Shown: positions 41,706-53,195 of the stretch, piece after piece
Layout: every line of letters starts with the position of its first letter
How positions within the stretch are numbered: position 1 is the first letter of the stretch
NCBI GenBank assembly: GCA_963678705.1
Contig: OY783203.1
Span: 24,596,535-24,660,534 of the forward strand
Length of the DNA: 64,000 nt
Reading direction: 5' to 3'
Origin: Panorpa germanica
Lineage: Eukaryota > Arthropoda > Insecta > Mecoptera > Panorpidae
Position numbers and translations under genes: made by a program
The notes under the pieces: generated by a model
The model's input: the letters and a program-made list of their open reading frames with translations, nothing else
The model's database searches: none
Told to the model about the DNA's origin: nothing

Positions 41706-41992
41706 AAAACCCTATTCCCACTCACTTTGTTTTGTGTTAATTTAATTTAATTAAATGTAAGTTCAGCTTCTGAAATATAAAGAAATAAAGTTAATTATAT
41801 ATAAATATAATAATTTATATAAAATAAGTATAGTATAATTATTGTAATATACATTTGTAAAGTACATATTTTGTAAACTTTACTTTGTAAAGCATATATT
41901 TGTAACAAACGACGCATGACTTCACAAGATGAAACTTACATTTAAGGTTAAAACTTAAATTAAAATTAATATCAGAGAGTGGGAATGATACT
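41706..41992. mobile_element. ~290 bp inverted-repeat element, family 'ATTCCCACTC', copy 1
   Basis: Left arm from 'ccctattcccactcac' to 'aaatgtaagttcagctt'; right arm 'gaaacttacatttaagg' to 'gagagtgggaatg', inverted, about 80 bp each and diverged. Related copies at 51937-52160 and a single arm at 58113-58210. Confidence 0.6.
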
Positions 41993-42162
41993 TAATAAGC
42001 AAATCGAAAAAAAAAATTTTTTTTTCCCTTTTATGACGTTAAGCTAACGTATCAAATCTTTGGCTTGACTGACACTTTTCAAATGCATCTTCTCTTCTAT
42101 GAATTGCATCGATGCATCTTTTCCTTAAATACCATGGTATGGTATGAATTGGACTTCCGCAC

Positions 42163-42500
42163 ACGAGTCGACCGATTGCAAAACTAGTCGAGCCGTGTTT
42201 CGTGACTCTAGAATTTTTAACAATAGTATAATAGGTGATTTTATTGTGTCGTATTTGTATGAATGTATGTATTTAAATACTTTTGAATAGTGTTTGTGCA
42301 CATTTCTGCTCATGATGTCACCATCAATAGCATGCAACCAAGCATGCCCTGCGACCGAGAAACACAGTCGCTCAATATTAGTTTAGTTTCGTTCGTGCCG
42401 TGTGTTTTCTCTCACTCGTATACACGTGCGTTCTCTCACTAACAACACAGTTCCATTCTCATTCGGTTCGAGCAGATCGGTTTGCAATCAGTCGACTCGT
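42163..42500. mobile_element. 338 bp inverted-repeat element
   Basis: ACGAGTCGACCGATTGCAAA at 42163-42182 is matched inverted at 42481-42500 (19 of 20). The interior is GC-richer than its surroundings, with CTCTCACT repeats. The 3' remnant of an 'AATGGGCTTG' MITE follows directly (to about 42580). Confidence 0.5.
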
Positions 42501-42916
42501 CTGGGGACGACCTTATACTTTAGAAATTAAGACATGGTTTTAATAATATAGAAATTAAGATATGATTCACAAGCCCATTGTGACTTGATGAAAATAAAAG
42601 TACTGAATAATGAAACGGTTTAATTAAATTTTACAGCGTAGGACCTTTTAGTTTTATTAGGAAGAAATTTAACTAAATTGTTAGGTAATTAACAAAATAT
42701 TGTTAAATTGTTTATTTGGATTTATCTCTGTTTGTCTAAACTTTTGAAATGTAATTTGTTTCAATCTTTCTATTGCCAAAAAAATGTCTATCAGAAAACT
42801 AACTGTCAAAACTAAATATCAAATAAAATTCAAATATAGACAATGAGCTTCTTTTTATGTCATTCAATAAGTCTTCCAAAATATTACAATTGTATAATTT
42901 TAAATATTTGTCCAAA

Positions 42917-45900
42917 TTAAATATTATTGCACCAATTAGTTTCTAGGTTATATAGTTCCCATTGCTTATTGAGCTGTTGTCGGTTCTTCATCAGTGGCTG
43001 ACGAAACTTGAATGGAGGGTGTCGCGTTTCACTGTCCCACAATTCATTAAAATATGATAAATCTCGATTCCAACATCCTTAAAAGATATAAATATTAGTC
43101 AAATTACACGTGTAATTGTACAAAGCAAATAAAAATCAACTTTGATTCCAATTGACCAAGAAACCATTTTTGGAAATTGTAAAATTTGTAGCTATAGTTA
43201 GTAGATTGACTTCATATATCGGCTATCAATTCGGCTTGTGTCCTCATTTTTTAGTGGTTCATTTTTCAATTGTTGATTGAAATTGATGTTAATAAATGTG
43301 TATTGTGGTGTGTCTATTTTATTAAATATCTAAATGTTGACGGAGATATAGCAATTAAAAATTTGAATTGTAGTTTTAGCGCTAGAAATGGTCGGCCATA
43401 TTTTTATGACGTGAATTGCAACAGTTATTTGTTGAACAAATTGTTGCAGTTATTTGTTGAGTAGGTCAGTGCTGTGGTAATGTTTTGTAGCCGTTGGTAG
43501 TCGAAATAATCAAGTCAAGTCAAAGAATAATAAGTTTTTATTTTATTTAACCCTGTTACGGCAGACATAATATTGAAATTCTTTTGTTCCTCGAAATAGC
43601 TGTAAATAATATTTGATATTTTGATATATAAATACATATAGAAAAGAATTATGAGCTGTAACGTTGGTAACCTGCAAACTTGTCAGAGTTCTATCTTGAA
43701 TATGTTATCTCTTTTATGCTTTGTTGTATAAAAGACATAGCAACTAGCGGCTGTGATGTCACATGCAGTTGGAATGTTGAATTAGAGAAAAAATGACTTT
43801 TTTAATTGTTAATATATATAAATAATTGGACATTTGAGGTTCTAGTAACCCACTTTCTCAATATATAGTAAACTTTTATAGAAAATAAGACATAGGACAC
43901 AAGCCCATTGTTAGTCCAGTTGCCCGGGAAATTTACATATATATAAGGTATGACAGGTTAACGGTATTGGGAACAATTTCGCGATCTAATATTACTGTGA
44001 GTTTCCATTATTAAGACTTTCTATATCTTAGAGGTTAGATATATAAATATTTCAATATAGAAAACAACATTTATAGAAAAATGTGAATCTATTGTAATGA
44101 CAATCCACCTTTCTACAAGTAACATCCACCCACCGAAGTACATGCAAAAGTGCAATGAACCCACAGTAATAATTAGAGGCCAAAAACCTATACTTTTATG
44201 CGTTAATATAAGAATATTTAAATTTAAATTAGGCGCTTATGCTACAAGGAACCAATCATTTAAAACTCATTGCTGTAGTAAAATTGGAAGATTGAGGTGA
44301 AGCTGTAACAGACATATGGCAACTATAATAAAGCTAGTGAGTATACGCACATAAAGGAATAGAACAAAATATAGAAAATGTAGAAAAAGGAAGAAAGAGA
44401 TAGGTCCCATCACCGGAAGATATAGCCAACATATCTATTCTATTACTTTATACGTGTGTTGTAACCATAATTAAGATCTGCAAACCTTCATCGTTATCCA
44501 GTTGGCAGGGGCGGCCTTAGCCATTGCGATGCCCCGGGCGGTGGAATTTTGCAGATCTTTGCGAGGTACTGGTTCTTTGCATAATTTACGTAAGTTGTAA
44601 GTAAGTATTTTTGATGATAATTGACGAGAAATAAAATTTTATATTAGAAGTTTTATAAAAGTTAACAAGCACAAAGACGACAAATATTAGTAGTGATATA
44701 CTAAGGTACATGAATGCCTTAAAAGATATACGCAGTGATTCTAGCGGGATTTCTAAAGAGCAAAGCGCGAGATTCAAATACATATACAGGGTGTCCCAGA
44801 AGTCGACGTCAAGCCGGAAGTGGGTCATACGCTAAGTCATAACAGTTCTCAGAAAAATATTTAAAAAAATCTAAGTTGAATATTTTAAAAATTATTGGAT
44901 TTTCTACGTGCCATTCGTGTAAGTTATGCATATTAATGTAACCATCTTTTTCGACTCTTCGAATGTCGACTTATCCGACCATAAAACAACCTGTCTCTCT
45001 CACACTTCATAAAACGACTCTCTCCTCCGCTGTTACGTTAGCGTCACTATCTGTCTCGCTCACACTTCGTAAAATGACTCTTTCCGTCTCACTTAAACTA
45101 GAATCATAACGTTACACTATACACTATAATAACTTTTAAGTTAGTAAGAAAAATTGGTTCAACTGGCACTTACCAAACTGGCATAGTAAATTTTTTTTTC
45201 AGTACAGTCACTCAAATTTGGGCGAAGAATTAATTTGGAATATTTGGTTGAACAAAAAGTGACAATTTATTCCAAGCTGGAGCTTGGTGCAGATTTTCCC
45301 GATTTTTGCCAATAATTTTTAAAAATATTCAACTTAGATTTTTTAAAATATTTTTCTGATAACTGTAATCACTTGGCCTATGACTCACTTCCGGCTTGAC
45401 GTCGATTTCTGGGACACCCTGTATAGTAATGAATTGTTGTACTTGGGTTGTTGCGAGAGAATGCGAAGCCTCTACAAGAGCGAGGCCCCGGGCGGTTGCC
45501 CTGCTTGCCACCCCAAAAGCCGCCTCTGCCAATTAGTACATTATGATGGACATACGGAAGTGTCATCACCACTTTATTTAAGTCTAGTTACTTCAAAGTA
45601 AATAGTATACCATATGCATGAAAACTGATACTATTTATTAATATACGTGTTGAATAAATTAAAATGACTTGCCACTTCACCAAGCAATCTAATTTTTATG
45701 AAGAATGGTTTGCGATATTGGTTCTTGATATCAATACTTTTATCATTTATTGAACTGAAATAATCTTGAACCATTTCTATATCTGCGTGGCTACTCTACC
45801 TCTTCAGTCACAGACACAGACACAGTCCCTGTGTTAGTTAAGTTAGTCTTTTGGGAAACTGTTGATATCTTACGTTGCCAGTACGGTCCTTATTTATTAA

Positions 45901-48900
45901 TATGATTGTTATAAATATTGTTCACCTGCAACTTTATGATGATATAATCCAGTGTGCATCATGGACGCGTGTATGTAGTAGTGAAACTTATCCAACGTCG
46001 TCTTTGGAGGACAATAGGGGTTCAATAGAGCGCCAGGCACCTCTCTATTTTAATATTAAAAAAACGTGTTTATGGGTATTTCATTATTCGTATTCGGTAT
46101 GATGACGAAAACAAAAACGAAGAACGAAGAAAGAAGAAGAACATATAGAAAAAATATAAAAAATTCAATATTGAAAAGGTGGTAGCTTTGCTAAAATGAA
46201 ACAAATCTAAGCTTAATCTTAAGTTGCGTTTTCACTACAATTTTATTTGCCAATATTATTACAATTTATGATGCACTCCTTTCTTTGTTCTACAAAATTA
46301 TAATTATGTTCTATAATATAGTGTAGTACATTTTATAAAAACTTTATAAAAAAAAAAGACATAAATTACAGAATAATATTTTAATGGGGTTGTGAGTTCA
46401 TTTTTTTGGAGTTCTTTTTTAATTAATAATTGAAATATTAACGCGTATATTGGCGTCTTTATTTATATAAATATTAAGAAGATGAGAAGACGCATATGTA
46501 GTTGGGAGAGTTGGACGAAGAATGGGGAAATACTAAAAAGAAAAGAAAAACATAGGACAAAACAATAAACGCTGAGGGAAAAGAACTAATGGAAAGGCTA
46601 GAAGAACAAGGATGGATAGTGTTAAAAGCGTGTAAAGTAGGGCGGGAAATGATTGAGGAAGGATTACTGACAGCGTTGAATAAGATATGGAACGGTATCG
46701 ACGGTAGAGATACCTAGACAGGAAATGGCTAGAACTGAATACATACAATAAAAAACATGGCGTTCCAAAAAGGGGCAAGAAAAGGAATAAAGAAAAGGTG
46801 AAAATATAAACCATATGACATTGAGGAAGTAAAGGAATTTAGGTACATAGGGTACACATTCAAAAAAAAAAAACAATGGAGAAGAGGCGCAGATAAGTGA
46901 GGTAGCGAAGAAGGCAGATTTAGCAATGAGAAGGGTGTGGAGATTAGGAGAAAATGTGTTTGGTGCGGATATGCAAAAGAGGCTATGGATGGTTGATAGA
47001 CTAATAACGAGTATGATGATGTACGGAACAGAGATATGAGGTTGGAAGGAGCAATAGAAATTGGAAAGAACCCAGGAGAGATACATTAAATGAATACTAG
47101 GGCTGGACAGATGCACGCCGGGATACATGATAATGGAAGAATTAAAAAGGGACAAAATAAGAATGGAAGCAGAATGGAGAGCAGTAAAATATAAGGAGAA
47201 AATGAGTAACGCTGAAAGTGAAAGTATTACGAAAGGAATGGAATGGCAACAGAGGAGGCAGAGAGAAGAAGAGAAGAAGGTACAAGTGTGGAAGAGGGGC
47301 TAAGGAGAAGAGACAGAGAGATACAAAAACAGGAAAGAATGGAAAAAATTGAGAAGAGCTATTGCAACACAAGATATAAAAGGCTTAGGGAGAGAGAGAT
47401 ACCAAAATACTTCCAAGAGGAAACAGATACTGGGCAAATAGCGAGGAAAGGATGAGTACGGTGTGCGGAACGGAGATTGAAACATTGGAGCACATTAAGT
47501 TTTCATGTCAGAAAAAGGTAATAAGCCAAACCAGAAGAATATTATGCAGTTATTAAAGGGAGGCAGTGCAGGGAAGAGAGAGAAAAGGAACGAAGAAAAG
47601 GCAGAGTAGAAGTGATTTTAATCAGAAGTGATGTTTAATAAAACCATGCGAATACCTAGTTGCCATTCCAAACCACGATGTGAATGTGGAGGGAATATTT
47701 TTTCAAGTATCAACTCAATGGTCGAACAAAACAAACAGAGTGAAGACAGAAGGGAAGAAGTATAGTGAAAATATAAGAGAGGGTTTGTCGAGAGGAGACA
47801 AAGAAGACAAGAGATGAGGAAGCGGTGAGAATGGAAGAGGACTAGCGAAAATAAAGAGATAGGGGTCAAGAGAAGAACAAGCAGAAAGTACTTCGGGAAG
47901 TAATAAAAGTCTAGAATTGTTTAAGTTTAGTTGTAAGTTTGAATATAAGAATGAAATGTATTAGAAAATATAATACAATAAAAAAAAATGTAGTTATTTA
48001 AAATTTTAATTTCTGTGTTGCCACTTAATTTTCAACCGTCTTTTGACATCACGGGACAACTGTAGACTAATAACTAATATATAATATTTTTCTTTGTTCT
48101 AAATTTTAATATATCAAAACTTTATGTGTTGCACGAGCCAGTTGTAAGTATACTTTATGTGGTGCACAAGCCAACTGTAAGTAGACTCACAGTTGGCTCG
48201 TTGGTATAGTATACCATATATGAGTCATCCAGAATTAAAGTTGGAAAGTTGATAAAAACTAAAAATTGAGTTAGATAAACCATTGTGTTTACCTGCCTGG
48301 TCTCCATATGATGGCAAATAGGGTTTTTTGATAAAAAAATTATAAATTACCGTAAATCGTTCATCAAATATGCTATAAAGAATCAGACTTGGCTGGTTAA
48401 TTTGACATAATCTGTCAAAAATTTAGAAGAATTTTAGAAGAATTATTTTAAGACAAATTAAAAAAACATTATTTTTACAATTTTCACAACTGACCATAGA
48501 TAATAAATTTAACTTTTAACTTACTACTCAGGTACTAATTATAGCTGTTATAAAAATGTTCTAAAATATAAATTACTTTTTGCTAACTTTTGTACCTAAT
48601 TAATAGGGTTATGAATGCTATAGATAACACTTCCTTTGTACATAAGACCTAGGCAAACGAGTTATGTCTTCCATTAAAAATGAGCTTTTATTTTATCAAC
48701 AGAAGTAGTTCAGTTGAAGAACACCCGTGTAGCCCGTTCAGATTGTGACTGTGGTGGTATGCGAATGAGGGTAATTCCGTGGACATTGCATCCCTCGTGC
48801 CACTGGTGAACAGTGATCGGTTCACCATCATATTTCATTCCCCTTCCGTACTAACACGCTTTAGTGATCCATATTAGTTTGGGATGTTCCCAGCTACATA

Positions 48901-51065
48901 CCTAAAGTTTCACCTTAAATGTACACACGCAGGTGCAATTCTGCACAAACTTCGCGAGTTTATGGCCAATATAGGCTGGCATCGCAAAGGATCTGGGAGT
49001 AGAGGAAAGTCAATTGATTACTGCACACAGTGTAGTGTACAACTCGTACTCGTACTCGTTTGATCGTACTTAATTCGTACTCGGCCGTTGTCAACGGCCA
49101 TACCATGTTGAACGCACCAGTTCTCGTTCGATCACTGTTGGATGGGTGTTCGTGGGTGCACCCGGACAAATTGTGATTGTGGTGGCCGCAGTCACAGTTC
49201 AGAGATGGGTGTTTATGGGGTGCGCCCGGACGAATTGTGATTGTGGTGGTATGCGAATGAGGGTTTCCGTTGACATTGCACTCCCTCTGCCAATGGTGCA
49301 CTGTGTTCGGTACCCCGCTTAACCTTAATCCCCCCCGGCGTGCACACTTCAGTGATTAACTATCTAGAAAGGGATATTCTCCCCTTTCTGCATACCTGAC
49401 TTCCAACCTTCCGCGTACACATGCAGATGCAATTTCTGTACTTAAGGGGGGGGTCTGGGTTTCAGCGTAAAAAAAAACACTTTTTTTGTGATTTTTTATC
49501 TCAAATATCGATTGAGCAATTTTATTCAAACCTTCTATACATTGTTGAGCATAGTTTTGACTATGTTTTGTAAATTTTTCATGCAAAAATATTAAATCAT
49601 TAGCCCGTGACAGAGCTTCCCCCAGGACGTCTTGAAAAAAAAACAATTTGCGGTGTTCACTGTAACTCGGCCGGAAATTATCAGAAAATGAAAAACTATA
49701 AAAATTTAGTTAAATTATAAACAAATCTTCCCCCCAACGTTCTCTGATTATTTTTTTTTTTAATTTAAAAATTTTTGGCGGCCATCTAAAGTGTGAACCG
49801 TTATTTTCGACTAAAATTTCCGCCATTTTGTGGGTGGGAAACACCCTTAATGTTAAAAAAAATATTTTTTACTAAACGTATGGGGGAGGTATTTTATATG
49901 AAGAAAATGTGTACAAAGTTTGAAATGAATCGGTCGAGTAGTTTTCAAATGGCAGTGAACACGGACTTTGAAAAAGTAGTTTTGAGAAAAACGCGTCAGG
50001 ACTATAGCAATGAATAAACTGTATACCTGATTAACATATAATACAATATAATATACCGGATTAATAAGACAATAACTTCAAGAATATTGCTTAGATCGGA
50101 TTAAAATTTTGAGGACATATTCTTGAAATGTTAAACAATAAGATAAAACAAAAAAAAAAATCGATTTTTCGAAAGTGAAAAACCAGGCCCCGCCCTTAAA
50201 TTTAGCGAGTTATGGCCATACTCTTATAGGCTGGCATCGCAAAGGCTCCAGGAGTGTTCCGAAGTGTTGGGAAGAAGCTGTAAAACTCAAAAAATATAGA
50301 AATATGTTAATGAGTGTACAACGCAGAATGGCAATACGAGTGAGTAGTGCTTATCGCACAATCTCGGCAGAAGCTGCCCAGGTGATAAGCGGAATAGTAC
50401 CTCTGACACTGCTGATGGGAGAGCGGAAAAGGGTCTATCTGAAAAAAAAAGAATAATACCAGGAAGTAAGAAAAGAAATTTTAAAAAAAATTTGAGTGCG
50501 AATGGGAGAAAGGTATCGGTAAAGCGGTGTGGACTAATACGGAAGATCAGTATTTGGGAAAATCGAAAATACGGGGAAATTGATTATTTTATAACACAAT
50601 TTCTCAGAGGAAATGGATGCTTTGGGAGTTACTTGAAGAGATTCAAAAAGAGTGAGTCCGGCAAATGTTGGTACTGTGAACATATCGATACACCAGAACA
50701 TACGTTCTTCTATTGCGGCCGATGGGAGATGGAAAGGGAAGAAGTACGGACGATAACGGGAACCACACTGACCGTGGATAATATTGTTAATATTATGGCG
50801 GAAAAGGAAGAGTATTGGAGTGCGGTTCGAGTCTTCGTCATAAAAATTCTAGAAACCAAAGAAGTGGACGTGAACACAGCACCGTAACCGGAAGTAGTGT
50901 ATCAAGATCCAGTCTGATGGAATGCTATTGCGGTACCAGATTGTGGTCTAGATGAAGAGAGGGGGAGTTTTAGTTGGTAGGCGTTCTCCTAGCGAGGGTG
51001 AATCCAACACTTCCCGATAGGCTGTTAGGCGACAGTCTTATGGAAGATTTCTCCTCCTCACCACA

Positions 51066-51118
<53 letters not shown>

Positions 51119-52618
51119 AAATTAGTTGCTATAGTAACTAACGTATCACTTTTATTCACTTCTTTTACACTCTGTTACGATTTATAGACGACAGGAATCG
51201 GACGTGACGATGGGAACAACTTATTTTTTATAAGTTTGGTTCACTTTAATGATTAGGTGGTCAAAAATGACTATTCTATTCGTTAATTAATATACCCTAT
51301 AATTATTCGCGACTTATTAAAAAATAAATAGTTATTGAGATCTGATAACCAATTTTATCAATATACTCGTATAGTACAGTTTTATAGAAATTACAGACAT
51401 GGTTCACAAACTCATTTATCACATTGATGTGATTGTGACTCATATTTAGGGGTTGATTTTTTATTTCTTTGTTGAAATGTTGGTTAATAAACATATCTTG
51501 GCGTTTTTAATTATCATTATTATCATAGTACTTGTTAACGTCACATACTCATTAGAATATAATAAGTAATGTTATTTATTTTTCGATTTTTACCATAATT
51601 GTATATTGAAACATTGGTCGACACAACAACTGCTATAGCTTTCACGTTTAATACTGCATCTCTTTTGCACTGCTCTTGCTTAACAGTGATTGTAAGGGTT
51701 AGCAACTGGTAGTGGGGAATAAATGTGAGGAGGCAATGACAACGTAAACTCGGCCATTTTTTGTAAATTTAATCCCTTTAATTATTAAAATTACTGCAAA
51801 GAATTACTGTGTCAATCGTTATTAACTTCTATAATATAGCGAATTAAATAAAAATAATTGGATATTTGAGGTTTTGGCTTTATCAATATATATTACAGTT
51901 TTACATAAATTCAGTTCAGTCCGAGTTTCTACAGCTAAAGTATCATACCACTCCCTGATTTAAATTTAAATTTAAGGTTTTAACCTAAAATTTAAGTTTC
52001 AGCTCGTGAGTACTTTATTTAATAACAATTATTGTCTTTGTTATTTTATAATTATAAGCAATATAATTCTTTTTTTATATTTCACAAGCTGAAACTTATA
52101 TTTAGGTTAAAATCTTAAATTAACACTAACTAAAACTCAGTGCGGGGGAATGTGGCTTAACACGTGTTCAAGAGCCTCATCATTCTCAGATACTGTGTTT
52201 TAGTATTAATTTTATTTCTTAACCTTAAATGCAGTTTCGAAACTTGATTTTATACGATAAAAATTTGAACTAAAAGTAAAAATTAAATTCAATAAATAGG
52301 TCAAAGATGCCAAAATATAAATTTAAAGTACAAGTGAATACTATCCTATAGATTACCGGATTAAGAAGAGCACGTTGAAATAAAGACTTACACATCTTGT
52401 ATTTCCGGTGTGAGTTTATTTAGAAATTTGAACATTGCTTGTTTTTCCAGTTTAAGTTCCCAGTATTTGTGGAGCATTCCAGCATGAATCTAGAAAGTAT
52501 TAAATACTAATGTATTTTTATTTCTAAATACAATCTGCAAAATTAAGTATTACCTACTTACTCTTCCTTCTCTCAAAGTGTCTATTTCGAATTTTGATAG
52601 TTTTTTATTTTGATCCAT
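42917..52618 (-). CDS. Unrecognised 142-residue protein, four exons over 9.7 kb
   Basis: Exons: 52562-52618 (ATG at 52618), 52394-52489, 45926-46040 and 42917-43077 (TAA at 42917-42919); 429 nt, all GT-AG and in phase. The protein starts MDQNKKLSKFEIDTLREGR, has a helical basic segment (HAGMLHKYWELKLEKQAMFK), then PGALLNPYCPPKTTLDKFHY, CWNRDLSYFNELWDSE and PPFKFRQPLMKNRQQLNKQW. It is rich in Trp, Tyr, His, Asn and Lys; no signal peptide or membrane segment. At the first intron-2 donor two GTs are possible; GTGTAA at 52393 keeps the frame, GTAAGT two bases on does not. I do not recognise the family; small axonemal or mitochondrial proteins have similar composition, but that is only a guess. 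Introns 2 (6.35 kb) and 3 (2.85 kb) are full of transposons. Confidence 0.68.
43231..43909 (+). mobile_element. ~680 bp MITE, family 'AATGGGCTTGTGTCC', copy 3
   Basis: Left end degenerate (GGCTTGTGTCC at 43233), right end intact. Homologous throughout to copy 2 with small insertions and deletions. Lies in intron 3 of the 142-residue gene. Confidence 0.85.
44506..45528. mobile_element. hAT-like element with another element nested in it
   Basis: Termini CAGGGGCGGCCTTAG (44506) and, inverted, CAGAGGCGGCTTTTG (ending 45528). Flanks CCAGTTGG and CCAATTAG agree at 6 of 8 positions, as for an old 8 bp hAT target duplication. Without the nested 635 bp element it is only about 390 bp, so non-autonomous. 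Confidence 0.6.
44787..45421. mobile_element. 635 bp element with CAGGGTGTCCC ends, nested in the hAT-like element
   Basis: Inverted ends start CAGGGTGTCCCAGAAGTCGA and continue for about 100 bp with mismatches. TATA flanks both ends, a probable target duplication. The interior has a twice-repeated CTC-rich segment (about 44995-45085). Confidence 0.75.
46381..46484 (+). mobile_element. Left fragment of an 'AATGGGCTTG' family MITE
   Basis: Diverged start (ATGGGGTTGTGAGTTCATTT) and 'attgaaatattaacgcgtatattggcg' block related to the MITE 5' region; interrupted by the retrotransposon remnant. Confidence 0.45.
46485..47990 (+). pseudogene. Decayed non-LTR retrotransposon (R1-like), endonuclease and post-RT fragments, copy 2
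   Basis: The plus strand reads an endonuclease-domain remnant (DKTINAEGKELMERLEEQGW), then after a large deletion FRYIGYTFKKK, ADLAMRRVWRLGENVFGADM, MYGTEI-GWKEQ, CTPGYMIMEELKRDKIRMEA, MATEEAERRREEGTSVEEGL and REIPKYFQEE. The RT core is missing. Stops and frameshifts are common. It ends in a short A run at about 47980-47990, taken as the 3' tail. Same family as 25063-25600. Confidence 0.75.
48219..48600 (+). mobile_element. 5' part of a 'TATGAGTC' MITE
   Basis: Similar to the first two thirds of 63033-63595 (TATGAGTCATCCAGAATTAA start). The right terminus is missing. Confidence 0.6.
48726..50258. repeat. Tandem ~490 bp repeat, second unit split by a TTAA element
   Basis: Unit A (48726-49005) and unit B (about 49217-49441 plus 50196-50250) share 'gtggtggtatgcgaatgaggg', 'ttcagtgattaac' or similar, 'gtacacacgcaggtgcaatt' variants and 'ataggctggcatcgcaaagg'. 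A partial third copy of the unit start is at 49141-49195. GC content is well above the surroundings. No frame is conserved between units. Origin unknown; satellite or transposon interior are both possible. Confidence 0.6.
49446..50195. mobile_element. 750 bp TTAA-flanked element
   Basis: Inverted ends GGGGGGGGTCTGGGTTT-like (left) and AAACCAGGCCCCGCCC (right) lie directly inside TTAA at 49442-49445 and 50196-50199. TTAA duplication is typical of piggyBac-type elements. Unit A of the tandem repeat retains an uninterrupted version of the site near 48945-48965, showing that 750 bp were inserted. No transposase is encoded. Confidence 0.75.
50259..51083 (+). pseudogene. 5'-truncated R1-clade LINE: end of ORF2, 3' UTR and poly(A)
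   Basis: Reads the C-terminal ORF2 region in two frames: 50259-50456 (LKKYRNMLMSVQRRMAIRVS, SSAYRTISAEAAQVISGIVP) and 50492-50887 (YGEIDYFITQFLRGNGCFGS, a CWYCEHIDTPEHTFFYC zinc-finger-like motif, then a stop). One frameshift near 50460 joins them. A 175 bp 3' UTR ends in a 20-base A run, followed by (TA)n. It lies in intron 2 of the 142-residue gene, antisense to it. Conserved sequence suggests a younger insertion than the other R1-like remnants. Confidence 0.85.
51335..51915 (+). mobile_element. Diverged 'AATGGGCTTG' MITE copies, one fragment and one nearly whole
   Basis: 51335-51417 matches the right end (ctgataacc...acagacatggttcacaaactcatt). 51428-51915 matches a whole copy starting 'gtgactcatatttaggggttg' and ending with 'tttatcaatatatattacag'. 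Both are much older than copies 1-4. Confidence 0.55.
51937..52160. mobile_element. ~225 bp inverted-repeat element, family 'ATTCCCACTC', copy 2
   Basis: Arms 'taccactccctga...taagtttcagctcgtga' and 'cacaagctgaaacttat...ctcagtgcgggggaatg' are inverted copies, about 80 bp each. Confidence 0.55.
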
Positions 52619-52982
52619 ACTTTCTTTTGAATATTTTAATATTATTGTTAAATTTGCTAGACTTGAATAATTTTAATATTTTAGTTTTCTATTAATATTT
52701 TTGTTTTGCTTTTTAATCGGAATACTTAATTTGACAATTTAGAAAATGCTACTTTGGAAATTTTAGTTTTATAATGTAATTCAATGTCACTTTAATGTGT
52801 GTGTGTGTATATAGAATATTATAAATCTTTATTGATAAGATGTCTATTTCTCTTTCTATTAATAATTTGAAATGGAAGTGTTTGGACATTTTATGAACAT
52901 ATATGATGTGATATATGATTCATGAAAGAATTCAAGCCGTAAGTCAGAGCGAACTCGTGCTATGACATTTTCTTTGGACAAA

Positions 52983-53154
52983 CCTTAGAGCATATATATG
53001 GAGTGATGGAGTGTAAATAGGCAATGCTTCCTATAGATTAAAAGTGTGTCCAAAATGTGTCCTTTCGACGCATGCGCATAGAGAACAAATAGGAACATAT
53101 ACCTTTCTCTCTCGCACACATTTTGGACACACTTTCAGGTCCAGCATTCTCTCT

Positions 53155-53189
<35 letters not shown>

Positions 53190-53195
53190 CTAAGG
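52983..53195. repeat. Nested palindrome with a (TA)n centre arm
   Basis: Inner arms: 19 bp perfect inverted repeat, 53042-53060 (AAGTGTGTCCAAAATGTGT) and 53116-53134. Outer arms: CCTTAGAGCATATA at 52983 against an inverted CCTTAGAACATATA ending at 53195. (TA)n at 53157-53187 sits in the right outer arm. About 360 bp upstream of the 142-residue gene. Confidence 0.65.

Noticed and set aside
44097..44300. 67-residue plus-strand frame
   Set aside because: Isolated, no splice or homology support, AT-rich composition.
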